DNA of 36,325 bases from Ephemerocybe angulata (lineage: Eukaryota; Basidiomycota; Agaricomycetes; Agaricales; Psathyrellaceae), in contig JAACJK010000025.1 of NCBI GenBank assembly GCA_013368325.1, positions 1 through 36,325 on the forward strand. The letters run 5' to 3'. This document shows, one piece after another, positions 23,095 through 31,786 of the stretch. The notes beneath the pieces were generated by a model, which saw only the letters and a program-made list of their open reading frames with translations, made no database searches and was not told where the DNA came from. Numbering within the stretch: the stretch's first letter is position 1; each line of letters begins with the position of its first letter. The position numbers and the translations under genes are program-made.

Positions 23095-23465
23095 TGTTAC
23101 GACCGTCGTCGACAGAGGTGGGCAAGTGTCTGTCGATGGCTGAGTTGATCGAGTGACGATGAGCAAGCGAGGCGGCACTCGCAAGTCAAAAGAGAAAAGG
23201 GGACAAAGGGGTTGAATAACCAATAACAAGCTAAGGGACAGGGCTGTAGCTACTGGGTATAAGTACTAAGGCGTACATGAGTAGCTATGAGTCAGAAGTC
23301 GTCAAGACGCAGCAATAAGGCTGCGCGTCGTCGTACATGAGTCGAAATAAGTCGAAATGAGTCGAAGCGCAGTTGCTGTGCAACTGCGCACTAAAAATAG
23401 TCTAAAACAGTCACTACGAGTCGATACGAGTCACAAGAGAGAAAATTGTGGAGCGGAGCGTAACA
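23095..23465 (-). repeat. 3' LTR of element B (371 bp)
   Basis: It starts TGTTACG and ends CGTAACA, a perfect terminal inverted repeat with TG...CA ends. It is bounded on the left by satellite (...GTAGAAT) and on the right by a polypurine tract on the minus strand. It contains two hairpins: CGCAGC/GCTGCG around 23308-23325 and a 9-bp stem GCGCAGTTG/CAACTGCGC at 23367-23389. It also has several GAGTCGAAA-type repeats. No second copy of this LTR exists in the window. Confidence 0.85.
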
Positions 23466-23480
23466 TTACCCCCTTCTTAT
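23466..23480 (-). other. Polypurine tract of element B
   Basis: On the minus strand ATAAGAAGGGGGTAA directly precedes the LTR end. This is the plus-strand primer site expected immediately upstream of a 3' LTR, and it fixes the orientation of element B as minus. Confidence 0.8.
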
Positions 23481-23502
23481 CGTCGATGCCCAGCATCGAA
23501 GA

Positions 23503-23905
23503 CTAAGTGCACATGTTCCATTCGGCGTCGGTGCCCTGCCAGTCGTCGTGGTCGTTGTCGTAGTGCCAGTTCTGGTAGTCGGCATCATGGCGGGCGTTGT
23601 CGTAGTCGGCTATGTACTTCTCTCCTCCCCATCCTGGGGAGCAGTTGGGTCCCCAGCCGTTGTCTCTGAGTTTCGCAAGACGACGGGCAGCCTTCTTGTT
23701 CGTAGGTTTACGGGGGCATTCCCACGGCAGGTGGTTGGGGGCTTTCTTGCAGCAGTGTCGGCATATCCAACCAACGTGGTCGCAGCTCTTGTGGCCTGGC
23801 CTGTGGCAGGATGAGCAGGAGATTCCTTTCCTCTCGGCTCTCTGGACAGTGGAGAGGTCCCTTGTGTGGACCTTGCCGAAGGTGGCCAGGCTGTTCTTGA
23901 TTCAC
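23503..23905 (-). CDS. Cys/His (zinc-knuckle-like) reading frame between integrase and 3' LTR of element B
   Basis: A minus-strand frame, different from the integrase frame, runs from about 23905 to a TAG at 23503-23505. It contains SCSSCHRPGHKSC, then WICRHCCKKAPNHLPWEC, which gives the spacings CX2CX4HX2C and CX2CX6HX4C, then a basic stretch and a polar, Tyr/Asp/His-rich tail. Zinc knuckles of this type normally belong to Gag nucleocapsid or nucleic-acid binding proteins. Here the frame lies downstream of pol, next to the polypurine tract. The gag end of element B at the other side (33390) is different. It could be an extra third ORF of this element family, or a segment joined by the deletion that truncates integrase. 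No ATG was identified at its start. Confidence 0.5.
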
Positions 23906-25107
23906 TCGTTCTGTACCTCCGTCGGTTTGTGGGTGGAAGGCGGTGGAGAGAGAGGAGTCGATTCCGAGGCGGGTCAGGAGGTCTCTGAATGTCTTTGCAG
24001 CGAATTGGGGGCCTCTGTCAGAGATGATCTTGTCAGGTAGGCCGTAATTGGTAAAGATCCGGCGTGTCAGAACTTCAGCGGCTTGATCTGATGTGATGGT
24101 CTTGTTGCAGGGTTCGAAAACTACCCCCTTCGAAAGGCCATGGTCGACCACGACCATGATTGAGTCGAAGCCGTTGGATGGAGGGAGATCGGTGATAAAA
24201 TCCATGCATAGCTGTGTGAATGGTCTGTTGCTTTCCGGGGCAGTGATGGGTAAAAGAGTCGGCTTCGTGGGTTGGCGATTAATCTTGAATTGCTGACACT
24301 GGGCACATCCTTCGACAAAAGACTTTATGAAAATCCTCATGGCTGGCCACCAATAGTTTTCGCGGACGGCGTTGAAGGTGCCTAGTCCTCCAGGGTGGCC
24401 AATGGTGGGGGAGTCGTGATGGGCACGCACAATCTTGCGTCGGAGTTCGGGGTCGTCCGGTACGTAAGCTTTTCCGAGTCGGAACAGTATGTGGCCACCA
24501 TCTTTTGTCTCGATTGTCCAATCTTTCAGGTCTTTCCGATGGATTGATGGATTGTAGTTAAGGAGAAGTTGAAGGGTTTGGGTAACATTAGGGTCGGAGG
24601 TCGTCTTCTGCAGGATTTCGTCTTGGAGGACTGTGTCGATGAGGTTCACGAATAGTTCTGGTGGTAGCATTGTAACTTCTTCTTGTTCTCCATCATCTTG
24701 GCACAGGTCGGGTCGTCGGGAGAGTGCGTCGGATTGGTACATCTTGGATCCCGGTTGGTGTTTCAGCTCGAAGTCGTATTTAGACAGGGTGAGAAAGGCT
24801 CGGCTCTGGCGGGGACTTAGTTTCTGTGGGTTTTTCCAATAGAGTAGATTCTGATGGTCGGAGTAGATGGTGGTGACGAAAGGAGATCCTTGGATGAAAT
24901 GGCGCCATGCTTCAAGGGCTCTGACAATGGCCAGCAGTTCTCTGTCGTAGATCTCGTAGTTGCGTTCGGCGGAATTGAAGGTCTGGGAAAGGAAGCATAC
25001 TGGATGGCGAGCACCGTTGTCATCCAACTGAGTCAGCACAGCTCCCGAGGCATGTTTGGAAGCATCTGCTTCGATTTGGAAGGGGCGTGTTGGGTCAGGT
25101 AAGAGGA
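23906..25107 (-). pseudogene. Element B pol, 3' part: RNase H and truncated integrase
   Basis: Reading down from 25107, the frame has the RNase H start IEADAS with FLSQTFNSAERNYEIYDREL, IYSDHQNL and DALSRRPD. The integrase zinc region follows (HHDSP...GHPG, CAQCQQFK), then the DDE core with D in CMDFITDLPP, ISDRGPQF and the final E in TDGGTERVNQE. Immediately after this residue, homology to integrase ends. The GPY/F region and any chromodomain are missing, and the downstream sequence is the Cys/His frame in another phase. The frame is continuous with the RT half across the element A insertion once the 5-bp target duplication is counted once. Confidence 0.85.
25103..25107. repeat. Target site duplication of element A, left copy (GAGGA)
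   Basis: GAGGA immediately precedes the left LTR and recurs at 31782-31786 immediately after the right LTR. Five bp is the usual Ty3/gypsy duplication length. Confidence 0.95.
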
Positions 25108-25602
25108 TGTTACGACCTGGATGATCTATTTATTCTTTTCCTTTTCCTTTTCTTTTTCTTTATTTCTCGTCTTTCATTTCTCTACTTTTCTATTATTACA
25201 AGACGCGTCTCGATCACGTGACACAGCACGTGCGATCACATGCACAGGTCACCTGTTACATCACGGGACCAACACAGCATCAGTCAGCACCTCAGTCAGC
25301 ATGACATCATATGCACAGCACTCGCACAGCTCTTCGACTCATACACGGTCATTCCTTACATAGCGTTCCACAGCTTCTGCACAGTATGTACAGCCTCGTA
25401 TAGCCATAGTCACGTCACAGTCACGAAGCATAGCAGTATATAACCTAGGTAGACCTCACTGTATTTCCCCAGTCTTTAGCTGGTCAATATCACGGCCTTG
25501 TCTACAAGTCTCTCGCCTTGATTCTCTTATCTCTTTTCTCTCTCTCTCGTCTTCTGTCCTAAGTTAGGGTTAGCAGCGCACCAGACTGGTCGTTCGCTGA
25601 CA
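25108..25602 (+). repeat. 5' LTR of element A (495 bp)
   Basis: It runs TGTTACGACC...GCTGACA. Upstream (U3) features are a palindromic AGACGCGTCT (25201-25210) and two CACGTG boxes (25215-25220 and 25227-25232). TATATAA is at 25437-25443, and a pyrimidine-rich TCTCTCTCTC tract lies towards the end. The copy at 31286-31781 differs by one extra C in an early T/C-rich tract. Confidence 0.95.
25437..25481 (+). promoter_or_regulatory. LTR promoter: TATA box and probable transcript start of element A
   Basis: TATATAA (25437-25443) lies 34 nt before AGTCTTTAGCT (25471-25481). That 11-mer is exactly complementary to the primer site after the LTR, so it is the expected 5' end of the genomic RNA by analogy with Tf1. 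The start site is inferred, not mapped. Confidence 0.65.
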
Positions 25603-26168
25603 ATAGCTAAAGACTTCCTTCGTCGCCGATCACCTCGATCCTCGACGCCATCACCACTCTCAACAACCATCAAACCTTGCCCGCGCCTAGGCGTGTGTTC
25701 CCTTATTCCATTTTCACACTATCCTCTTTTATCCCAAGCAACGCCCCTCTGTAGGAGGCAGCACCTTGGAGAGCGCGAGACTTTAGGTCTTAAGCACGTA
25801 GCGTAGAAGCCCCACTGTGAGAGGCCCAGACTTCTGATCTTCCCCGTTCGTTGTGATCTTCGATAACGGGAAGCTAAGGACCTGGTAACCGGTACTCAGA
25901 GCGATCAAGAGCTACGGCTCGGGCTTAGTTTACAAATTCCCCTTTTACCCCTTTTCTCTTGCCCAATTAGGCCCTTTGTAGTTTGTCAACGGTCACTCTA
26001 GTCTACGTAGACACATTCCGTAAGAGTCGCCATCTCGGAGATAGCAACTCGATCTCCACGACCTCAAGCAAATTGCATTGCGTAGACTGTACGGTATATC
26101 CTGCAGCCTGACGCATAGGATCGGACCGAGTATCCGCACAAGCAACCCCCTATCCCACATCGCCTATC
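25603..26168 (+). other. Untranslated leader of element A
   Basis: The 566 nt between the 5' LTR and the gag ATG have no long frame. Apart from the primer site, the leader probably holds the packaging signal and a fold-back structure for self-priming. No finer feature can be supported by eye. Confidence 0.6.
25605..25615 (+). other. Primer binding site of self-priming (Tf1/sushi) type
   Basis: AGCTAAAGACT, two bases inside the 5' LTR, is the exact reverse complement of AGTCTTTAGCT at 25471-25481. In Tf1 the first 11 nt of the element's own mRNA fold back onto an 11-nt primer site and are cleaved to prime minus-strand synthesis, so no tRNA is needed. The length, position and TATA spacing all match that arrangement. 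Confidence 0.8.
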
Positions 26169-27323
26169 ATGGCAGAAGCCCTCCAAGCCGCTATGGCCAC
26201 CCTGGCATCGACTATGACCAATCTTGGAAGTATCGTCGCCTCCTTTGCAACAACCTTCGACCGAAGCACCACACAACTCTCCACTGCAGCAACCAACCTC
26301 GCTGCAGCCTCCGATGAACAGGCCGTCCTCACCCAAAGACAGACCCAACTCGCCGAGGAACTTGCCAAGCAACGAGCCACTTCTGCGCTCAAGAAACTGA
26401 AACCCGACCCCCCGAAAGAATTCAATGGAGCTCCTGAAAGAGCAGGAGGCTTCATTGCAGAACTGGAAATGTACTACGACATCATGGAAGTCGACGACGC
26501 AAAGCAACGGATCATTTTCGCCCTTTCCAAGATCAAAGGAGGAACCAACGACATGGCCAGTCATTGGGCGGACAGCCAGAGAACTTTCATGAGGAACCAC
26601 GAACCGACAGCTGACGAACCGACCTACTTCAAGAACTGGAAGCAATTCGTCGTTACGTTCAACAGCCACTTCGTCATCCAGAACGTCTCGGAAGCCGCCA
26701 TTGACAAGATGCGCACCCTGGTCCAAGGCAGCTCCACCTGCGAAGAGTATACTATCCTCTTCCAGGGATACTCGACCCAGTCTGGATATAATGAACCGGC
26801 CATGCTTGCCGAATACAAGCGAGGACTGAACAAGGCACTCAGGGATAAGATCTATGGACTGATCCCGATGCCTACGACACTGGATGATTGGGCCAAGAAG
26901 GCATGCACCCTGGACAGACAGTTCCGCCTATCAAAAGGAGAACGAAACAATGAACAGACCACCCAAAGGAGATGGACTCCAAGGGAGAACAATCGACCCA
27001 CGCACTATGCCACAACCCCGGCTCGCGACCCCAACGCCATGGACATAGATCGCAATCGCTCCCCTCTCATCTGCTACACTTGTGGGAAACCCGGTCACCG
27101 ATCCGACTCCTGCAGGCAGGCTGTACCCGACGTCAGCTGCGCCTACTGCAAGGCCAAAGGACACAAGATTGCCGACTGCAAGTCCCCCAACAAGAAGCCC
27201 TTTGCCCCATTCGCCAAAGACACCACTGCCCCTCCCCAGTACACCCGCGTCAACGACTTCGACCTTTCCGCTATGCCCGAATCCGAGATTGAGGCCCTCA
27301 AAGCCAAGTTGAAGGATTTTTAA
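26169..27323 (+). CDS. gag: Element A Gag (capsid and nucleocapsid), 384 aa
   Basis: The ATG at 26169 opens an alanine/threonine-rich, probably helical N-terminus. A retrotransposon capsid-like segment follows (PPKEFNG near residue 80, FIAELEMYYD, W..Q...F...F near 160, LAEYKRGLNKALRDKIYGL). The C-terminus holds two zinc knuckles: CYTCGKPGHRSDSC and CAYCKAKGHKIADC, both CX2CX4HX4C, near residues 300-335. Gag assembles the particle and binds element RNA. The stop is TAA at 27321-27323. The pol frame (-1 relative) is open from 27293 and overlaps the gag end by 31 nt, so Pol may be made by frameshifting or by re-initiation at the ATG 33 nt downstream. No classical slippery heptamer in gag phase is visible. 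Confidence 0.92.
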   Translation: MAEALQAAMATLASTMTNLGSIVASFATTFDRSTTQLSTAATNLAAASDEQAVLTQRQTQLAEELAKQRATSALKKLKPDPPKEFNGAPERAGGFIAELEMYYDIMEVDDAKQRIIFALSKIKGGTNDMASHWADSQRTFMRNHEPTADEPTYFKNWKQFVVTFNSHFVIQNVSEAAIDKMRTLVQGSSTCEEYTILFQGYSTQSGYNEPAMLAEYKRGLNKALRDKIYGLIPMPTTLDDWAKKACTLDRQFRLSKGERNNEQTTQRRWTPRENNRPTHYATTPARDPNAMDIDRNRSPLICYTCGKPGHRSDSCRQAVPDVSCAYCKAKGHKIADCKSPNKKPFAPFAKDTTAPPQYTRVNDFDLSAMPESEIEALKAKLKDF

Positions 27324-27355
27324 AGGGACCACTCGAACGCCCAAGCGAGCTGGTC

Positions 27356-29830
27356 ATGGACTCTCAGATTCTGATACCCGACGTAATATGCCCCATCCCC
27401 AATAAATTATATTTCGACGAAGAATCAGAGAACCAGGGCAGATTTAAAGGAAAGAAAGGAAAACCAGGAACGGCAGAATGGGTCGCACAGCGACTTGATG
27501 ATAGCCCCGATCGAGCAGTAGGACTTCTTCTTGCATGGACACATCACAAGAAGGTCCGAGAAGTAGGAGATGAACTCGTTGCCAAACTCCGAAAGCTCAC
27601 AGACACCGAAGTAGTAGAAGCACTGAACGGTCTTGCAACTCCCAAACAATACATAAGGAGTTTAAGGACGGACAGACAGCTTACAGCCAACATTGTCGCA
27701 AGCACGCGCGATGATAAGCGAAGCTTCTCTATCGAAGGTCTTATCGATTGTGGGTCTACCGGAAGTTGTATCGATGCTGCATTCGTCAAAGAAGAAGGGA
27801 TCAACACGCGGCAGCTACCCCTTCCTATACCAGTCTATAATGCTGATGGAAGTCCAAACAACAACGGACCCATTACCGAAGTAGTGGAACTCTTCATCAA
27901 AATCAAGGACCACACGGAACGCATTGAGCTAGCTGTTTCGAACCTTGACAAGTCGAAGATCTTCCTAGGAATGGACTGGCTGGAGAAGCACAACCCCTCT
28001 ATCGATTGGCAGAAGAAAGAGATCTTATTCAACCGATGCCCCCTCGAATGCACGCCGCTCATAACTGGTGACCCCGAATCAGACGAGATCAAATGGGAAG
28101 AGATCGAAGTCGGAGATCGACTGCTAGCCATCGATATCCAAGGAGAAATCAAGATAAGGGCTTTCCAAACCACCGCCTCTAAGATTGCCGAAACCAAGCA
28201 CAAGGCAACCAAAGAACGCACATTTGAAGAAGTAGTCCCGAAATGCTATCATGGCTTCAAGGACGTCTTCTCAAAGGAAGCCTTTGATGAACTCCCTCCA
28301 AGGCGAGCATGGGATCATGCGATCGAACTCATACCCGGAGCGGAAGTAATGGACAGTCGAATCTATCCCCTGAACCCAGAAGAGCAGAAGCAACTAGACG
28401 CTTTCCTGGAAGAGAACCTCAAAACAGGAAGGATCAGACCCTCGAAATCACCTATGGGAGCACCCCTCTTCTTTGTCAAAAAGAAAGACGGTACCCTACG
28501 ACCTGTTCAGGACTACAGACGGTTGAACGAGATTACGATCACCAATCGATATCCCCTTCCGCTCATCCAAGAACTCATCGACAAACTCCGAGGAGCGCGG
28601 TACTATTCCAAGATCGACATCCGATGGGGTTTCAATAACGTCCGAATCAAAGAAGGAGATGAATGGAAAGCAGCCTTCCGCACTAACCGTGGGCTGTTTG
28701 AACCCCTCGTCATGTTCTTCGGTCTCAAGAACTCACCCGCCACATTCCAGACCATGATGAACGCCCTCTTCAGAGATCTCATCAATGATGGACACGTTGT
28801 CATCTACATGGACGACATCCTGATCTTCACAGACACTCTGGAGGAACATCGGAAACTAGTCACCAAAGTTCTGGAAAGGCTACGGCGATACAAGCTATTT
28901 GCCAAGCCTGACAAGTGCTCCTTTGAACAAACGGAAGTCGAATACCTTGGAGTCATCGTCTCCCACAACAAAGTTCGCATGGATCCAGAAAAGGTCAAAG
29001 CCGTCAGAGACTGGCCAGCTCCGACATCCGTCAAAGGAGTCCAGCAGTTCTTGGGATTCGCCAACTTCTACCGAAGATTCATCGAAGGGTTTGGAGGACT
29101 AGCGAGACCGCTCTCGGGACTCACGGGAAAGAAGGAATGGGAGTGGGGAAAGGAGCAAGAGGAAGCCTTCAAGGAGATAAAACGGAGAATCACAACGGCA
29201 CCTGTACTTACCATGCCGAACGACAAAGGGAAATTCCGAATCGAATGTGATGCATCAGACTTCGCCATCGGTGCCATCCTATCACAGCAACAGCTAGATG
29301 GGAAATGGAAACCAATCGCATTCTTGTCGCATGCCCTTAACCCAACGGAGCGGAACTATGAGATCTACGATAAGGAACTGCTCGCCATCATGACTGCGCT
29401 ATCCGAATGGAGACAATACCTACTTGGAGCTGAGGAGATCTTCGAATGTCACACAGACCACAAGAACCTTAGCTACTTTAGGAAGCCTCAGAAGCTCAAC
29501 CGGAGACAAGCGAGATGGACCACTGAGATGCAGGACTACAACTTCACGCTCCATCACCGACCCGGGAGGACCATGGCCAAGGCGGATGCCCTATCCAGAC
29601 GAGATGGCCATGACAGAGGAGAACAGGATAATGAAAACGTCACGGTCCTGAAATCCGAGTGGTTCCGAGCGCTTTCCATCGAAACAGACCAAGACATCAT
29701 GCGACGGATCTTGAAGGTGTGCAGGAATAGGGACAAGTCGGTAGAAAAGCGCTCTCACAGAAGGAAGATGGATGGGAAGAAACGGAAGATGGCATCATCA
29801 CCTGGAAAGGACGGATTTACGTACCAGTAG
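27356..29830 (+). CDS. pol: Element A Pol, first part: protease, reverse transcriptase, RNase H
   Basis: The 824-aa frame has the aspartic protease site IDCGSTGSCID (near residue 130). Reverse transcriptase blocks follow: SPMGAPLFFVKKKDGTLR, LPLIQELIDKL, the FFGLKNSPATFQ block and catalytic YMDD (near residue 485). RNase H has IECDASDFAIGAIL, the NYEIYDKELLAI block, HTDHKNL and DALSRRDG. Domain order and motifs are standard for Ty3/gypsy. The frame reads authentic Pol to about 29746, then turns into a shifted, meaningless tail (RSHRRKMDGKKRK...) and stops at 29828-29830. The true continuation is in the frame one base back, open from 29731. The chromovirus Pol is normally a single frame here, so a one-base deletion is the likely cause. 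Confidence 0.92.
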   Translation: MDSQILIPDVICPIPNKLYFDEESENQGRFKGKKGKPGTAEWVAQRLDDSPDRAVGLLLAWTHHKKVREVGDELVAKLRKLTDTEVVEALNGLATPKQYIRSLRTDRQLTANIVASTRDDKRSFSIEGLIDCGSTGSCIDAAFVKEEGINTRQLPLPIPVYNADGSPNNNGPITEVVELFIKIKDHTERIELAVSNLDKSKIFLGMDWLEKHNPSIDWQKKEILFNRCPLECTPLITGDPESDEIKWEEIEVGDRLLAIDIQGEIKIRAFQTTASKIAETKHKATKERTFEEVVPKCYHGFKDVFSKEAFDELPPRRAWDHAIELIPGAEVMDSRIYPLNPEEQKQLDAFLEENLKTGRIRPSKSPMGAPLFFVKKKDGTLRPVQDYRRLNEITITNRYPLPLIQELIDKLRGARYYSKIDIRWGFNNVRIKEGDEWKAAFRTNRGLFEPLVMFFGLKNSPATFQTMMNALFRDLINDGHVVIYMDDILIFTDTLEEHRKLVTKVLERLRRYKLFAKPDKCSFEQTEVEYLGVIVSHNKVRMDPEKVKAVRDWPAPTSVKGVQQFLGFANFYRRFIEGFGGLARPLSGLTGKKEWEWGKEQEEAFKEIKRRITTAPVLTMPNDKGKFRIECDASDFAIGAILSQQQLDGKWKPIAFLSHALNPTERNYEIYDKELLAIMTALSEWRQYLLGAEEIFECHTDHKNLSYFRKPQKLNRRQARWTTEMQDYNFTLHHRPGRTMAKADALSRRDGHDRGEQDNENVTVLKSEWFRALSIETDQDIMRRILKVCRNRDKSVEKRSHRRKMDGKKRKMASSPGKDGFTYQ

Positions 29831-31302
29831 ACAAGAAGCTGCGGGAAGAAATCATCAGACAACACCATGACGCCCCCACCGCCGGACACCCGGGACAGTA
29901 CAAAACCCGAGAACTCATCACTCGAAACTACTGGTGGCCCAAGATCCAGGACTCAATCCGACGATACGTAGAAGGATGTGAAGCCTGTCAAAGGACAAAA
30001 CCCAAACGCACTTCCCCAGCAGCCCCATTAGTCCCAAACGAGATTCCATCCAGGCCCTGGGAAATCGTCTCTATCGATATGATCGGACCACTACCCGAGT
30101 CCAACGGGAGTAATGCCATACTTGTGATTGTCGACAGATTCTCCAAGAAGATCGAAGCCATACCCACAACCACCGAGCTGACGTCTAAAGGAGTAGCCGA
30201 ACTATACAGAGACTATGTTTTCCGACACCACGGTCTTCCCCAAAAGGTCATCAGTGATCGAGGAACCCAGTTCGTCTCCAACTTCATGACAGATCTACTT
30301 CTTCTTCTGGGAATAAAGCACAACCGATCCACTGCATTCCACCCACAAACCGATGGACAAACCGAGCGTATCAACCAAGAGCTTGAACAGTATCTCCGAC
30401 TCTTCATCAGCGAACGACAGGATGATTGGGCAGAATGGCTTCCATTAGCAGTCTTCTCGTACAACGACAAGGTCCACTCTGCAACAGGCTACTCCCCATT
30501 CTTCCTCAACTCCGGACAACACCCTTGGAAAGGAAAAGAAGCCCGGACACGTGTAAAGTCGGAGCCTGCGCAACAGTTTGCCGAGCGAATGAAGCAAGTA
30601 CATGAGGATGCCCGTTCCAGCCTCAAGGCAGCAGCTGAGAAAATGAAGGAGAACTACGACCGACATCGCCGAGATGCCATAGACTACAAACCTGGTGACA
30701 AGGTTTACCTTGAAGGAACCAACATCTCAATCACTCGTCCTTCTCGGAAACTCTCGGATAAACGTTATGGTCCATTCCCCATTGTCAAGAAGATCGGGCA
30801 ATCTGCGTACCAACTCCAACTCCCTCCGAAATGGAAATCCATCCACCCTGTCTTTAACGAATCACTCCTAACTCCGTTCAAAAAGCCCGAATTCCCCTCT
30901 CAACAAAAGCCACCGCCACCACCACCTGTTGACGAAACGGAGGAACGATACGAAGTTGAAGCTATCCACGACTCAAAGTTCATCAGAGGGAAGCTCCATT
31001 ACCTCGTTGAGTGGGCTGGATACCCTGAGGAAGAACGAACATGGGAACCGGAACGGAATGTTGATAACGCAGCGGATGCTATAGCTGACTTCCACCGAAA
31101 ACACCCGAGTGCACCAAGACGGATCCAACCACACCAACTCCGCTTTATCCCCTATGAGAACCTTACCGAGAACAAGAGAGCGATCTTTGACTGGACAGAT
31201 GGGAAACTGAAGGAAATCCGACACTACCGAGCGAGGAGGAGAGAGGCTGAAATCGTCGAGGACGACGAAGCTAAAGGGGGGGTGATGTTACGACCTGGAT
31301 GA
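29747..31302 (+). CDS. pol: Element A Pol, second part: integrase with GPY/F region and chromodomain
   Basis: The frame is open from 29731, and homology begins near 29747. It has the integrase zinc region (RQHHDAPTAGHPG, CEACQRTK) and the DDE core (IDMIGPLPESNG, ISDRGTQFVSN, TDGQTERINQE). Next is a GPY/F-type module (RYGPFPIVKKIGQSAYQLQL), then a chromodomain (YEVEAIHDSKF, LHYLVEWAGYP, TWEPERNV) near the C-terminus. The stop TGA lies inside the 3' LTR at 31300-31302, so the frame overlaps the polypurine tract. Integrase inserts the cDNA, and the chromodomain is known in chromoviruses to bind methylated histone H3. The first ATG in the frame is at 30079, too late to include the zinc region, so normal expression needs fusion with the upstream part. 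Confidence 0.9.
31273..31285 (+). other. Polypurine tract of element A
   Basis: AAAGGGGGGGTGA directly precedes the 3' LTR, as required for plus-strand DNA priming. Confidence 0.9.
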
Positions 31303-31781
31303 TCTATTTATTCTTTTCCTTTTCCCTTTTCTTTTTCTTTATTTCTCGTCTTTCATTTCTCTACTTTTCTATTATTACAAGACGCGTCTCGATCACGTGA
31401 CACAGCACGTGCGATCACATGCACAGGTCACCTGTTACATCACGGGACCAACACAGCATCAGTCAGCACCTCAGTCAGCATGACATCATATGCACAGCAC
31501 TCGCACAGCTCTTCGACTCATACACGGTCATTCCTTACATAGCGTTCCACAGCTTCTGCACAGTATGTACAGCCTCGTATAGCCATAGTCACGTCACAGT
31601 CACGAAGCATAGCAGTATATAACCTAGGTAGACCTCACTGTATTTCCCCAGTCTTTAGCTGGTCAATATCACGGCCTTGTCTACAAGTCTCTCGCCTTGA
31701 TTCTCTTATCTCTTTTCTCTCTCTCTCGTCTTCTGTCCTAAGTTAGGGTTAGCAGCGCACCAGACTGGTCGTTCGCTGACA
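31286..31781 (+). repeat. 3' LTR of element A (496 bp)
   Basis: It matches the 5' LTR throughout, apart from one extra C in the early TTTTCC(C)TTTT tract near 31325. It ends GCTGACA and is followed by the GAGGA target duplication. Confidence 0.95.
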
Positions 31782-31786
31782 GAGGA
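31782..31786. repeat. Target site duplication of element A, right copy (GAGGA)
   Basis: It is identical to 25103-25107. Together the two copies prove insertion into a pre-existing element B pol frame. Confidence 0.95.

Larger units (their letters stand above)
25108..31781 (+). mobile_element. Element A: young, nearly intact Ty3/gypsy chromovirus
   Basis: The 6,674-bp element has two LTRs (495 and 496 bp, one visible base difference), a self-priming type primer site, a 566-nt leader, gag, pol in protease-RT-RNase H-integrase order, a C-terminal chromodomain, a polypurine tract and a 5-bp target duplication. It sits inside element B in opposite orientation. Near-identical LTRs indicate recent transposition. 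The only evident lesion is a one-base frame change between RNase H and integrase (about 29746). Chromodomains in this clade are known to direct integration to heterochromatin, which fits a location inside satellite DNA. Confidence 0.95.

Noticed and set aside
18806..23143. Long open frames (up to 591 codons) in several frames on both strands of the satellite
   Set aside because: They follow from a 75-bp period without stop codons. Frames overlap on both strands, and there is no promoter, start context or domain, so I list the array as a repeat and raise peptide production only as a finding.
25240..25443. 67-codon frame present in both LTRs of element A
   Set aside because: It lies in the U3 promoter region upstream of the TATA box and has no start context or homology; it is a by-product of LTR sequence.
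25564..25573. TTAGGGTTAG, a telomere-like motif near the end of both LTRs of element A
   Set aside because: It is a single 10-bp match inside an LTR with no tandem continuation, so it is probably chance and does not show a telomere.
29741..29750. Programmed -1 frameshift site between RNase H and integrase of element A
   Set aside because: GTAGAAAAGC does not fit a standard X XXY YYZ heptamer in the pol phase, and related Pol proteins read through this point in one frame, so a mutation is simpler.
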